This document shows, in pieces, positions 33,552 to 46,083 of a stretch of 64,000 nt of DNA. The DNA lies in the NCBI RefSeq assembly GCF_000143535.2, contig NC_037319.1, positions 1,178,001-1,242,000 of the forward strand, given 5' to 3'. Under the pieces are notes generated by a model, which had not been told where the DNA came from, did no database searches, and worked only from the letters and a program-made list of their open reading frames with translations. A program made the translations under genes and the position numbers. The DNA comes from Botrytis cinerea B05.10 (taxonomy: Eukaryota; Ascomycota; Leotiomycetes; Helotiales; Sclerotiniaceae). The first letter of the stretch is position 1, and each line of letters opens with the position of its first letter.

Positions 33552-36473
33552 TTATTGATAAGCACCAGATTGCGAAGGGCCCAATGGTTCCCTACTTCTC
33601 ATAAGGCTACCAGCTCTGCTTCTGGCGGCGAAAGTTAAAGGGGCAGAAACCTTTCTCTGCCCACGTTCTTCTGCCAATCTTCCCGAGAGACTTGTAGTAT
33701 CTCTCTCTGGAGTTCGCTCAAGATATCTACGACCACTGCCACCCGTACTTGAGTTTATGAGGATTTCCCTTTCTGGTGTTCGTTCATAATATCTTCTGCC
33801 GGGGGTGGATTGGTTGAGTAAAGAAGATTGTGCCACCCTGTTGGGACTGAGGGCTGTAGTATGAGATCTCCTAAGTGCTAATGATGACGAGATTGCGCCA
33901 GATCTAGGATCGTCGTCGGGTAGGGGGTGACGTGACATTTCGTCTCGTGGAATCTCCCCCCTGCGTCCAAGTTCTGTTTTGGCCCTTGAAGGTGCTCGAA
34001 ATCGAGCCTCAACTGTTTCCTGAGGGTCTTCGGTTTCAGCGCGTCGATTACGAAGTAATAAAGATGTGCGACGTCCTGCAGCCAAACTTTGTGCGGGTGT
34101 TGTGTTCTCGGGTGGTGGATACCTCAAGGTTGGCAACGCAGTTGTTGCGAGGAGGTTGCTTCGTCGGGCTTCAAGACGGCTGTATGACCTTGGGCTTGCT
34201 TTCAACCTTGCTACGTCGCCAGAAGGAGGCTGCCTTGGACTGACAGGCTCTATACTCTGTCGAACTTCAGTTTCTTGACCATGATTATTTTGTCGAATCT
34301 GTGTAAGTGTAGTATCGGGATCGTTTGATCTTCTTTCTGACAATGAAAGACAAAGCTCCGTTAAGCTACGACACAAACTGTCTGCTTTCCGACGAACTTG
34401 TCGATCAGAAATGTTAGATTGTGCTCCACCAATGACCGATTGGGAACTGGATATAGGGCCAGGTTGACCAGAGGTTCCCATCATAGCAGAGATGGCTAAG
34501 GCATCATTTGCTGTAGCCTCTAAAGACTTGTAAATTTCGGGATCCAACAAAGGTTTAGAGTTCATTAATGCGGACCGTAGGAGGGGATGATTTTCGGCTT
34601 TAGACATATCCACAGCAGGAGCTTCAGTAGGAGATATGCTATTACCTCGTCCACGTTTGGGTGATGTTGACATGGTAGTTTCCGTTGTGGTCGCAGTTGG
34701 AGGACGCTCATGGGTGGCTCGCGAGACTGCTGCACCGGATGTGGTAGGTAATTTGCCCGTCAGTTCCAATCTATGTATGCGCGATTTTAGATCATCCAAT
34801 TCGTCCCAAACGGTTGAAGGTGCAGTTGTGGACACGGTCGATGCAGTGCCTTCTGTTACACGCTGTGTTTCATGTTGATCGCTGATCTCCATCGGTTGCG
34901 CAACAAGTGGAGAAGAATGATAAGCAGTGGTTCGGGGAGCGGAATACGAATTGGACAAATTGGATTGTCGGTAGGCGGTGATCGATCGGTCCTGTAAAGA
35001 TGGCCGTCGTCCAGCATATGGTTCGAAATCGGCTTCTCGGTTATTCGTTCGTGGAGTTGTAGGGGTCGACAGCGATGCGGCTGCAAATGATCGCTTCTTT
35101 TGTTCACCCGACGTAGAGATCGTTGAAGGAGGCCCTCTCCTTACGAATGAATTATCCCCTGACCCTCGCACTAAACTTTCTGCATCCTCTGCGTAGCGAA
35201 TTGTAGGTTTTGTTTCCTGCTCAGGTTCACGACGAAGATATGAAGCACGGAAGTTGGGAGCAGGGAGAGATTGGCGCATTCCGATGCGAGACTATTGACC
35301 AGTTAGACATCTTAAGCCAGCCATGGGAACTATTCGGATGCAAGATGAGATCGCTAAGATAGGGAGAGATAAGAATATAATTACCTTTTTAGAATCTAAT
35401 CTACTCAAGGCTGGAAGGTTCTTCTGGCGATTCAAATCGTCTTCCTCTTGCGCAACCTGTAAGAACAAATCCGCTTCATCCGAGTTTCGCTCATCTAGCA
35501 ATTCTCTCCGAGGGTTCCGCCCCTCTAGACTCCTCAGTGCAGATTCCCTCTCAGCTAGATCTGGTTCCATTCTTTTATTGTTTGCAAAGCCCCTTGGCGG
35601 CAAGGTTACAGGTCGTGACGGTTTGTTCTCCAACGGCAATTGAGGGGCATAGGATGTGGAAGGAGAGGGAGATTGATCCAAATGAGATTGATCCGCAATC
35701 CAATTTGTGGTTTGTGAAATGTACGATGCGCCTGGGGATAACATGGTCGGAGTGGTTTCTTTTGCGACTTCAGCCGTTATTCCATTCTTGCCATTGGCGT
35801 TAGCGAAGACGTTTCTTGCTTTTTTTTCTGAAGTGCCAATCCTTGAAGTGGTTTCGTGTTGAAGTTTGGCGGGAGGATTGGTCGTGGCGGAAGGTTTGTT
35901 TGGCGTTGGTGTGGGATACGATAATGTGCGACGCGATGATGCTGATTTGGGTGAAGCTGCTCTAACCGGACTGCCAGTGAATGAACTCAATATCCGGGTA
36001 CGAAATGGTTCCTTCTTGTTATTGTTCTGATTTGTTGGACTAAAGGGGGTCGCAACAGTGGAATGATTCCCCGTGAATTTTAAATCAAAACTAGAAGATT
36101 TAAGTTTCAGATTGAGATGACTATTATTACTGTTGCTGTTTTTGTTGCTTAGCTGCTCACCACCGGCGGGATTCATGTTGGAATTGAGATTGGACGCCGG
36201 AGTAGAAGCAGAAGCAGAAGCAGAAGCAGACGTAGACGTAGACGTAGACGTATTTACAGCCGCCGCCGAACTGGAGTCAGCTGATGGCTGTGATAATGTT
36301 GAGCGATGATATGGTTTGGTTTTAGAGGCGGATGGGATTTGTGTGACTATGTCGGGCGCATCATGTACCCTTGGGAGCTTGGAGGAGTTATGCACGACGC
36401 GATGGGAATGAAATGACAGCGGTCTTGGTTTTGACTTTGTGGTCGTAGTTGGTGACTGAGGGATTTGTGACAT
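33552..36473 (-). CDS. Large, mostly disordered protein of unknown function
   Basis: Exons are 36473..35385 and 35291..33552 (942 aa), with a 93-nt intron (GTAATT...CTAACTGGTCAATAG) in phase 0. The ATG opens MSQIPQSPTTTTKSKPRPLS. The first 300 residues are Ser/Thr/Asn/Pro-rich, with an alternating SASASAS-STSTST run. A more conserved-looking part starts around 290: MEPDLAERESALRSLEGRNP, DEADLFLQVAQEEDDLNRQK, then MRQSLPAPNFRASYLRRE. A short coiled coil, WDELDDLKSRIHRLELTGKL, and an acidic-to-basic region around RKADSLCRSLTELCLSLSER follow. I recall similar Pezizomycotina proteins but no proven function. The coiled coil plus disordered flanks suggest a scaffold or septal/cytoskeletal protein; that is inference only. 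Confidence 0.83.
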
Positions 36474-36620
36474 CTTGAATAAAAATAGGCCAACATATCA
36501 AGTCCAAGCGAAAAGGGCAGGTCTCGAGGGGGGAGAGGGGGGCGAGAGAAAAAGGAATAAAAATGTGTGAGCGTACGAGCGGATGGGGGCGATGGGGGGG
36601 ATGGGTGGATGTGTGTGAAT

Positions 36621-36695
36621 GGCAGCGGCAGCGGCAATGGCAATGGCAATGGCAATGGCAATGAATGGCAATGGCAATGTCAATGTCAGTGTCAG
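36621..36695. repeat. (GGCAAT)n hexanucleotide repeat
   Basis: A run of GGCAGC/GGCAAT hexamers passing into GTCAAT/GTCAGT, upstream of the 942-aa protein gene. On the minus strand it lies about 150 bp before that gene's ATG, so it may sit in the promoter or leader. Confidence 0.85.
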
Positions 36696-39600
36696 TATCA
36701 GTGTGAAAATGTGCAAGAGAAAAGGAAAAAACAAAAGCGCCCAAGATAAAACAGCCAGGTTAGGTCGAATGGTGTGAGAGAGACCATCGCTCCCATCCAT
36801 CTACTTAGGTTCACACTTGCCAGGTTCCGCCGTCCAAGAAGATCTGAGCACCACTCACCTGTGGCAGGGGAGCAGGGCAGCCATCCTTTACCTTTGCCTT
36901 TTGCCTGTTACTCCTATGCAAAAAGAAGCTGCTGCAGCCATTGACCCATACCCGCAGCATCAAGATTTACTAATTAATAGCACGATGGGTAGCTGTGCCC
37001 CATCGCCCCAAAAGCAAATATGAGCACGGTATTGGATAGATGAGAAATAACTGGAGCATTGATAACGCATTCACGTATCCTACGAGATTGCCTGCGTGGA
37101 TGCCGTATAATTGTGTAGACACAATCTACACGTATATGATTAAGACGTTGTGCAGAGAATGAAGACAAGAACGACCAGAGCGACCGTCAAAAGAATACAC
37201 GACGAGAACATCGACATCGACATCGACATCGACATCCCTCCCTCTATCAAATTCTGCACCCACTCCCTCCGACCTGCTCTGTCCCTACTTGAGCACGTAA
37301 ATGCTGCGTGTACCATCATCGTATCTTCATTTGATCTGCGGATTCTTTCTCATGACACATTTCACACGTTTCCTCTCGGGACTTTATCACATTTCAATCA
37401 ACCAACCTCACGATGAGTGCGTACAAGTACATGTATATATATATATATATATATATCCTACCTCATAAATCATCCATCGCGTGAAAGCTTTTTCCAATCC
37501 TGCACCGCATAAATGGCCCTGCCCCCGTGCAAATAACCGTAATTTCCATCTCAGCACTCGCATCGCATTAGGGCTTCCGAAACCCTCCCATCCTGTGCGT
37601 CGCCACTTTTGCGCAGAAAAAAATAAATTCACAGAAATTGAACAGAGTGTGCGGAAGATCTCTCTCCTGCATTCTCTTCCCCGTGTGCGCGTGGATGAGC
37701 ATTTGACCTTCAAGCTTCTTCCTAGAATCATGGCCGCCCTACCTAGGGATTCCCCGATGTGTGGTCGTCCAGCGTGCTTCTTATCTGAAGCCATATGAAG
37801 ATGCGATAATGCTGACAATGACGACGACCTTGGTAGGTGGAGCAGCATCTGTATTAGTCTTCATGCAGATGCAGATGCAGATGCAGCAGAGGGTGTACAA
37901 TTGAAGTCTTCTCACGCATTCGATACATTCTACCGTCTTTTGATTCGAAGACGACCGAGCCTCTCACGCTCTTGATTCCTGAAGCTTGACCCTCTCTTTA
38001 CACCTGACGCATGGAACTAGTCAATCACTTATCCACCATGACCTCTCACTGCATATCTAGATTGTGCACTACGCGAAAAACGTGCATATGGATGCATCGA
38101 TACGGTTGATGTGGTGAGGGGAACTTTTCAACGAGAGAAAGGCAAATGCAAGAAAGAGCTGGTCATTCTGAGATCATGAATCATGAATCATGAGCATCGC
38201 ATCGCATCACATCACATCACATCACATCGTCTCTGACTGAGCGGATTAGATACCTTATCTCGATGCCCCAAAACCTGATCACAACGATTGTCGGAATCAG
38301 GCTGAGAGAGCGCATGCTATTTCAAATAGAATCTTCACATTGGCCAAGACAATAATATTGTGAGGGGAAGCACGACAAATCGACACATCGCCACTCGCAT
38401 GGAGCAGGTGTGAACCCTCAGGGCCTAGCTCGGGCCGTGGCCACTGTCAAGCGGAGAAATAATTTGTATCATCCTGTACCATCATTCAGCTCCTGTGCCT
38501 GTACCTGTATCTGTGCCAAAAGTCCACTTTCAAAAATAGCTTTTTCATTCCTTCTTATGGTGACTCTCGGTAGACAGGACTCCTACTCGTGCAACAACAT
38601 ATCTCTTGTGCGCGAGATGGATAATTGTGCAGAGAGGGTGTCATGGCTCGAGACCTGTTCGACAACCCTCGGGCGTTGAGGAAAAGGTGCAGGTAGCATC
38701 GTACAGCCTCACCCGCACGCCGGATCCGTTGAATGGTGGAATGGTTGACAAGCTGTGTTAATGCGCCCAGTGGTCAACGACTGACTGCCGAAGATGGGAA
38801 GAATTTCCGAATCAGCCGTGTGTTGGGTATGCTGGGTAATCACATAAACTTTCGTCTCGTACAGTAGAGAGCTTCTTGGCCTTCACATCGGCCAAACGAA
38901 CGTACACTGGAGTGATTGACTTGAACTTGAAAGACATAATGATACGAAAGATGCACGACGCACTATGTTCTACCTGGTGCTAGTTCTTATGTATATTTGA
39001 TGAGCAGACGACGATTAGTGTTGACTATCCCACGAATTATCCAAACTTTATTTAGAAGCCCTCATTAAAAAGTGTCGGGGATACTTGAAAATTTCTCAAA
39101 TTGATGCAGCGGGTGTGGGCCGTAATATGATGTACTGCATGTATATTCAGGGGCGAGGACCCATCGATGTCCCAGAACCACGAGGGCAAAATGAGTATTG
39201 GCCCAAAAGGGCGACCTGGATGCGGAGGGCGTAATTTGGTCTGGCCAAATGGCACGATTGTCTAAGGTCCAGCAGATATATGCTTTTATCGCGAGTCTTC
39301 AGGTTTCTCGTGAAATGCATCGTGTCCAGCTCCCAGCTCCCAGCTCCCAGTCCAGTTTCAAGTTCCCGCGGAGAGATGGCTAGCGACACTGTTCGTCCCA
39401 AGTCCGGCTTAGCAACGTGTTGACTTGTGTTTAAGGCGATTCGCGTTGTGGATAGCAGGTACGTAGATCGCGGCTGAGTCTCTTTCTCTGTGACAAAATA
39501 ATGTGAGACGGGTTAGACTCCATCGAACCCCAGGATGCGAATTGAGTTTTCCCGTTTTTCCATGATGAAATATAAGACCGAGGTTTGAGAAACGTTGACT

Positions 39601-41613
39601 ACCTGCGTTTGCGTGTTACGCACAAAACATGGTCTATTTACATAACAGCCTGCCAAACATCTCTCCTTCAGGGTCGTCCTTGAACATAATCAATATTCCA
39701 TTAGCACAACGGTGAAGGTTCTCCACCTTCTTCCACTTTCTTTTTCTCTGCCCATATCTATATTTATCTTGCCTCTGAATGCGAATTAGTTCCCTGCAGA
39801 AGACGACGACGAAGACCCTTATATGAACAAAGCTTCGATAGTTGGGAACAGGATGAGATGAACTCGGGGAATGAATGAAAGTCTGTACTCTGCACTCTGC
39901 ACTCTGTAATTTTGGACTTGGGGTTGCTGTCTCAATATTCATGCTTGCTCGGATCGATAGCGAAAGTATATCATGAAGCAGATATACTTTTCCGCAGTTC
40001 CATCGGCCCCAAGACCGAACTAGTCTTATGTGCTGGTCGCCTTTCCTGCTCCAGCGTTTCGTATTCCTGACGATGGCCTTCCCAGTATCAATTCTACACA
40101 GTCGCTAGCTACCGTCGTACCGAGGACTTCCGCTCGCACTCGTAGTCTCGTAGTTCCGCAGTTTCGCAGCTCGTTACCAACCGTTGTAATGAGATTTCCC
40201 TTGTGGGGGGATTCTGAAATGCAATGACCTGGATCATGCTTTGGCACGAGATGAATATGGGATAGCATGTCAAAAAATCAATTTCATCCCCCGCAATGCT
40301 GGGAGGCGACAAATTGGATGTGACCCAGAAATAGGATCCGGGAGGGAGAGGAGAGGAGAAACCCTGGCATTTTCTGCTTTCATTCACGAATCTTCCGTCT
40401 CTTCTCTGTTCTTGGACCTGTTCTTGGACTTGGATGTAGACTTGGACATTGACATTGACATGGGCATGCACATACAGGATAAGGACAATCAGTCAGTGTA
40501 CGTACGGTCGAGGAGTGAGCGCACTGTGTATGCCCGCGGAAGACTGGATGTCCCCAGCCACACCGAGCCTCAATCGTCCCATCAACACTCTCTCCCTTTC
40601 TGTTTCGCCTCTTGCCTCGTCTCTATGATCAGACGGAGAGAGCGAGGAATTGCCATGCCATGCCATGCCATGCCACGCCAGGTTCTGCGGGAGTAATGTG
40701 CGAGCTTGGAGGAGGGGAAGGGAGGTGATATGACCTATTAGAACATCAAAGCAAATGCAATTGACCCTTGATAATCCATGACAAGCTATGAGTGATTACC
40801 CGTGATGATCCTTGAGAACTCTTCCGTGATCCCTCGTTTCTACACTGGACAGAGGAGAGGACTATATTCTCTGCATTATTTTTTCGCTCTTCCTCTTTCT
40901 GCCTGCCCACGCTCTTGAGTCTCTCTGCACTCACTTCTATTGGCGTGGCATCGGAGATTCATAGTTTGTTTCACATCTTCACCATGGATGTTTAGGACCA
41001 ATTAAACTGGAGAGACACCAAGTAGTTAAATCTGTTTGGGCAACGCGTATGAAGTCAGCAGTGGGTGCGGGTGTGGGTATCTGGATATCTGGGTATCTGG
41101 GTCGGAATCTGGGTCGGTATCTATCTGGGTAGGTGTGCACTGGTCTGCAGCGTGAAATCCCCAGGCAATCAATTGGCCCATTTGCCATTTGCCCTTTGCC
41201 TGGACTGGATGGATGGACAACAAGCCATGGAGCGATGAAGCGGGTTCCAGGTTGTTTTTTCCATGCACCGAATGGTCAATGAATGATTGTAGCTTCGATT
41301 TGGGTTTTTTTTCTTTCTTCTCTCTCCAAGCCTCTCTCACACACACGCTCTCTCGCTCTCTGCGTCTCGGTGACTTGTTTTTTATTTGAATTTTATCTTT
41401 CTCTCGCCCCAATCTTTCTTCTCGACCGTCTCCTCCAACGCCCATACTTTTCTCTCGTCCCATTCGATCAGTGCATCTTCTTCCTTCACCACTTTTTCTC
41501 TCTCTTTCTCGTTGTAACATTATGATTTTCATTGTCTGACATCATTCTTCTCCGCTTCTCACCTGTGCTATACCGTTCCTTTTGTTTTTTGTTTTTTCTT
41601 TCTTCGCACCCTC

Positions 41614-41658
41614 GACCGAGTTCTCTTTGACCGAGTTCTCTTTGACCGAGTTCTCTTT
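41614..41658. repeat. 15-bp perfect triplicate
   Basis: Three exact head-to-tail copies of GACCGAGTTCTCTTT. They lie about 2 kb upstream of the phosphatase start codon in a pyrimidine-rich stretch. The length, perfection and position make a regulatory array possible, but no binding protein is known to me. Confidence 0.85.
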
Positions 41659-43226
41659 GCGACCGAACCGCCGCGGCCATTCCTTTGTTCTCGAATCGCG
41701 ACTTCCGTCCAAACACGCAGACATACACACATATATACATAGATCGGTACCTACGCTACCTAGCTACCGTCAGCTTGCAGGCCCCTTCAATCAGGAGGCG
41801 CAAACAATACGTTCGGCGCATCAGAGATCAGAGAGGACGATTGACATTAACAGTGACCTTGAACTTGTGTGCTGGATTCTACACACAAGACATCCCATTC
41901 GATATTGCTGCCGAAAGACTGAGGACCAATTCAAAACAAAGTATCTTCACCTCACCAGGCGCAACGGAAGAAGAAACTTCCACGCTCGAGGACAAAACAA
42001 ACAAATAAAGCCATCCCTTTCATCTCAACCCTCGAGCGATTTCATTCCTGCAGGTCCTCAACTTCCCATTCAGGTACCACAGACAGACGAGATACCAGCC
42101 CTATTGAGATACCCCACGGAATCAACAAACACAATCAGTCTGTTCCTTTCTTCTGTTCTTGATCCGATCAATTAACTCGTACCCCCTCCATTTATCTATC
42201 CGTCTGTCCATTCATCCATCCTATTCACGAGTACTTCTTGTGGAGTGTGAAAGCGCTCGAAAAATTATACGAGATTCCACGGGTATTTCTGTGCTCGCTC
42301 ACTCACTCATCCACTCACCCGCCCGCGCACCCACTCACGCACCCACTCGGCTTCCCTCGATCAACAGAAGAAGATATACGTTGCGACGCATATTTACATT
42401 TATATTCACGTATATCTTTACACATACCTATATACACATATCTCTGCCGTTTACATCGTCTCCAAAGTTACACGCACACACTTACATCCTTTACAACGCC
42501 CATCGCATCTCGTCTCATCTCGTCAAATCACATCAAGCCAATCTCCAATTGACCCTCCACTCATCCGCGACGGCTTTCTTGCAGACGGGAAGGCTTGGCT
42601 GGGGTACACCCGCCTTTATCATACAGTGCCATCCTCTCTTACAATAGTTGCAGGCAATAGAGAGAGAAAACTCGCACGCATCCTCACACATACATACATA
42701 TACACACACATACATCCTCACACACACACACACATAGTAAGGGATCTTTTTTTTCCTCTGGCTTTGTATTACTTTGTTATTTGATTGGTTCACATTTACC
42801 CGCCCTGTCTATTTATAACCCCCCTGCATTTCGCTTTCCTGCCCTTATTCGCTGAGAACGGTGCGCTGACTTATTAGTTTTCAAACCTACCTACCTTTCC
42901 CATACCTAGTATCATTCTAGTGCTCAACAACCCTGCCCGCTACCACCACCATACCACCACCAACATTGTCGAGACATCCTCGTCTCTCGAAACTCGCAAT
43001 CCTTCAATCTTGTTTCCCCCCCCCCCCAAAAAAGGTTCAATTTGGAAAGTTTGACATTTTTCCAACAATCACATTATATCCTGTTATAATCGGTCTCGTA
43101 ATTTGACCCGGTCATACATTGAAACCTACCTGTCCTATTATTCATTCAGGTACACGCACACACACGCACATACATACATACAGCCTCGAATAATAATAAC
43201 TGCGGCGTCTCGCGTGCAATACCCAG

Positions 43227-43617
43227 GTAAGGCAAAGATTAGGTGACCCCTCGAGGCAATTCTTACTTTGTTCTCAAACTCATCTCTTACGACCATTCGT
43301 TGTATGCGTGCCAATCACTTTGTCTAAACCATCACTTCTTGCGCCCTTTCATATTCAATCGCAAAATAAAATACCAAGGCGCATTTGTCGTTGGTTATTG
43401 CTGTCGACCCTCCACTGGAAGTTTGTCATTCAATTGGGAAACTGTTTCAAGGGCTTCACAACTTCAAGTGAGTGAACGAATTCCATACCCTTCTTTATGT
43501 TCAATTCTTCTAAGCTGGCTTCCTTTTCTTATTGTTGCTTTCATTGGTTCTAGTCTAATTATTAAACAAACAAACAAAAGATTCTTCGTTTGTATTTATT
43601 ATTGTGCTCTTTGACAG
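43227..43617 (+). other. Possible 5' UTR intron of the phosphatase gene
   Basis: A strong donor (CAG then GTAAGG) at 43227 and a TTTGACAG acceptor three bases before the ATG at 43621 frame a 391-nt segment without coding character. If spliced, the leader would extend upstream of 43227. This is inference from splice signals only. Confidence 0.45.
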
Positions 43618-43620
43618 GCG

Positions 43621-46083
43621 ATGATGGCTGGTCCAACAAGCATTGCAATTGCTAACAATGCGACTCTGAAAAGGTCTTTCACGGCGATTACACCTTCCTC
43701 GCCACCTTCGCCCGACTTGAGTGGATTGTCTAAAACATATTGGGGTATACAACTAGTCCGGAGTACACGCGAATCATTGGCGCAGGCTCCAGTAGTCAAA
43801 CGTCGCAATCTCTCTGAAAAACGGAAGATGCCATCAGCAGCTGGTCCCCGAATGTACGAGAATCACATACCTTCATTCATGTCAGTGTATGGTATGGATT
43901 CGAACATGATGGATGGCCCATCGTTAGACGGCACTCGCACCAAACTATCGGCTAGTCCGTATAACAATCAACAATTACATCGAAACTCAGAAGTCAAGAC
44001 CGATAGCAACTTACTTCAAATACATTCCCACCAACATCGGGAAAGTACCTCAACACAAGCATCCGACTCGACAGATTCTTCACCCACCACAACCGTATCT
44101 ACAGTAGATTCATCTTCACTATCAGATCCATCACCAAGTTCTTCACCCGAATCGCCAATCACACTCGTCCCATTATCTTCATTCACCGGATCCTCGTTTG
44201 GTCTAGATTCTTTTCAAAATTTAAAGATGGGCGAAGTAGATGCAAGGCCGCCGCCAATAACCATCGAACGGCCTATGACTTCACCTTCGCCAAGGAAGAA
44301 GAATCCCAAAAGTCTGGCTCTCAATCTTCGACCAAGCATTGATGAATTCACCTCGGAACCGGGTTCCCCTTCGTTTATCAAACCGCCACCACTGAAGGCT
44401 AGGAAAAAGCCAAGTATATTAAGTTTAAATACTGGAACCGCCAACCTGACTTTAGAACCTATGGGACAAGGAACTTCGTCAATGTTGCAACGAAGAGGTC
44501 TGAAACATTCTGTCTCGTCGCCGCAAATGCTTTCAATGACAACACCAGGCTTTGGTCCTAGTGGTGGAATGACATTGGGTGACCCTTCTAGAGGATTTGG
44601 AGGTTCGAGATTAAAAGAATCCGGCGCTCCGAGAGATACATTCACCATTAATGAGGATGATGCACCATCACCCACAGGAGTGCAGATGGCAACTCGAGCA
44701 CCAGGGATGTCTATTGGCGGTGATTCATTTGACAGGCCACCTACTGGCGAGGATTGCAAGTCTCCATCATATCCTGACGGTCCAATCCTCATGCATGAAC
44801 CAACCGTTCATCTATACTCGGAGCCTAAAATGGAAGAGGCTGCAGAATTCGATGTTGTAATCAATGTCGCGAGGGAAGTTAAAAATCCATTCGAGGCAAA
44901 ATTGGAGGAAATGGAGAAGGAGAGAGAGGAGAAGCAGAAAAGAGTTAGCTATACAACCGCCGCGTCTAGACACAACTCTGTGGATCCATATGCCGAGATA
45001 CCCGGTACAGCTGGAACCATTTCCTCTTTCCAAACTGCTTACGAGACTCAACCGGCTGGTTCCGAATCGAGTTCTGCGGAGTCATCCCCATCCACACCAC
45101 GACCTAACACCTCGGAAATGAAGATTCCCGAGTACATCCATATCCCTTGGGACCACAACACAGATGTGCAAGATGAATTGTGGGATTTGTGCCAAACTAT
45201 AGAATCCAGAACGAAAGAGGGCAAAAGGGTTCTGGTGCATTGTCAACAAGGTGCTAGCCGATCGGCAACCTTAATCATTGCATATGGGATGTACATCAAC
45301 CAAGATTTATCAGCAAACGAAGCGTACAACTTGGCACAATCGAAGTCACGTTGGGTCAATCCTAACATGTCTCTTCTCTTCTCATTGAACGACTTCAAAA
45401 AGGTTATCGAGAGAAAGAAGTTGGAGAAACAGACAGCTCAAAATAAAGACACAGTCGTCAGGAATAAAAGTCTGACCCGACACAGACAATCGCTTTCTGC
45501 CAATGATCTTGACACCGCATCTTCCCCAGGTCGTAACAGAGCAAACTCGTCTCATGTTTCGCCACCTAGAGATCCGGTCGTCAGAGAGCCTTTGATCATG
45601 AAGATAGCCGAGATTAAGGAACCCGAGATGAAAGAAGACACAAATTCTGTTTGCAATTCGGCAATTGATCGTTTAAGCCGTTTTGACTTTGGATTTGGTG
45701 ACATTCCACGCATCGAACCTTTCACCAAATTCGAAGATGGCCCCAGAGTCGATCGACTACCATCACAGGAAGACAAATGGCAGCTTGACACGATGTCTCC
45801 TCGACCACAGGATGATGATGCGCAACCTGATATAATGTCACCGCGTATAACTGAGATGACTCGTAATCCTCTCGAGCATGCTTTCTCACGTGGTATTCCA
45901 CAAGAATCTTCCTCTAGTGGAACACCTAGCCTCTTCTCTCCACGTGGATTCGATTTTCAGCGAACAGCATTCTTCCCCCCAACTGTCGCAATTCATCCAA
46001 GTCTCCCACCCGCACATGATCCTAGGAGTCCACCTATAACAGGAGAAGCTACTATTACCCGATCTATCGACGATTTTCTTTGA
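43621..46083 (+). CDS. Dual-specificity phosphatase, Msg5/Pmp1-like MAPK phosphatase
   Basis: A single frame of 820 aa. The catalytic domain lies at about 410-605: FDVVINVAREV at its start, the candidate general acid Asp511 in HIPWDHNTD, the P-loop HCQQGASRS with nucleophile Cys541 and Arg547, and the helix NEAYNLAQSKSRWVNPNMSL. A roughly 85-residue charged insert (KLEEMEKEREEKQKRVS onward) separates the first strand from the Asp loop. The long N-terminal region is Ser/Pro-rich and begins MMAGPTSIAIANNATLKRSF; basic stretches such as VVKRRNLSEKRK could be MAPK docking sites (inference). Family members dephosphorylate cell-wall-integrity or pheromone MAP kinases in yeasts; the substrate here is unknown. 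The first of two adjacent ATGs is used. The large upstream gap and possible leader intron suggest complex regulation. Confidence 0.92.
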   Translation: MMAGPTSIAIANNATLKRSFTAITPSSPPSPDLSGLSKTYWGIQLVRSTRESLAQAPVVKRRNLSEKRKMPSAAGPRMYENHIPSFMSVYGMDSNMMDGPSLDGTRTKLSASPYNNQQLHRNSEVKTDSNLLQIHSHQHRESTSTQASDSTDSSPTTTVSTVDSSSLSDPSPSSSPESPITLVPLSSFTGSSFGLDSFQNLKMGEVDARPPPITIERPMTSPSPRKKNPKSLALNLRPSIDEFTSEPGSPSFIKPPPLKARKKPSILSLNTGTANLTLEPMGQGTSSMLQRRGLKHSVSSPQMLSMTTPGFGPSGGMTLGDPSRGFGGSRLKESGAPRDTFTINEDDAPSPTGVQMATRAPGMSIGGDSFDRPPTGEDCKSPSYPDGPILMHEPTVHLYSEPKMEEAAEFDVVINVAREVKNPFEAKLEEMEKEREEKQKRVSYTTAASRHNSVDPYAEIPGTAGTISSFQTAYETQPAGSESSSAESSPSTPRPNTSEMKIPEYIHIPWDHNTDVQDELWDLCQTIESRTKEGKRVLVHCQQGASRSATLIIAYGMYINQDLSANEAYNLAQSKSRWVNPNMSLLFSLNDFKKVIERKKLEKQTAQNKDTVVRNKSLTRHRQSLSANDLDTASSPGRNRANSSHVSPPRDPVVREPLIMKIAEIKEPEMKEDTNSVCNSAIDRLSRFDFGFGDIPRIEPFTKFEDGPRVDRLPSQEDKWQLDTMSPRPQDDDAQPDIMSPRITEMTRNPLEHAFSRGIPQESSSSGTPSLFSPRGFDFQRTAFFPPTVAIHPSLPPAHDPRSPPITGEATITRSIDDFL

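Larger units (their letters stand above)
36474..43226. other. 6.8-kb repeat-rich gap upstream of the phosphatase gene
   Basis: No protein gene is supported; frames up to 197 codons exist but are low-complexity and lack domains. It contains many short perfect tandem repeats: GGCAAT (36621-36675), GACATC (37208-37236), GCAGAT (37864-37885), CATCA/CATCG (38193-38230), CCAGCT (39328-39352), TGCCA (40651-40678) and a 15-bp triplicate (41614-41658). From about 41300 the plus strand is pyrimidine-rich, which suggests that the distal part is promoter and long leader of the phosphatase gene at 43621. A non-coding transcript is possible. Confidence 0.45.

Noticed and set aside
39515..39545. Possible tRNA T-arm (GGTTCGATGG on the minus strand)
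   Set aside because: No matching acceptor stem, D-arm or anticodon arm could be built around it.
40241..40696. 151-codon plus-strand frame
   Set aside because: Low complexity (Asp/Leu and Cys-His runs from CATGCC and GACATT repeats), no domain, and sits in a repeat-rich gap.
41582..42647. Frames of 197 and 162 codons on the plus strand
   Set aside because: Pyrimidine-rich DNA gives Ser/Pro/Leu/His-rich translations without domain or splice support; more likely promoter or leader of the phosphatase gene.
44214..44792. 192-codon minus-strand frame inside the phosphatase gene
   Set aside because: Antisense shadow of a Ser/Pro-rich coding region.
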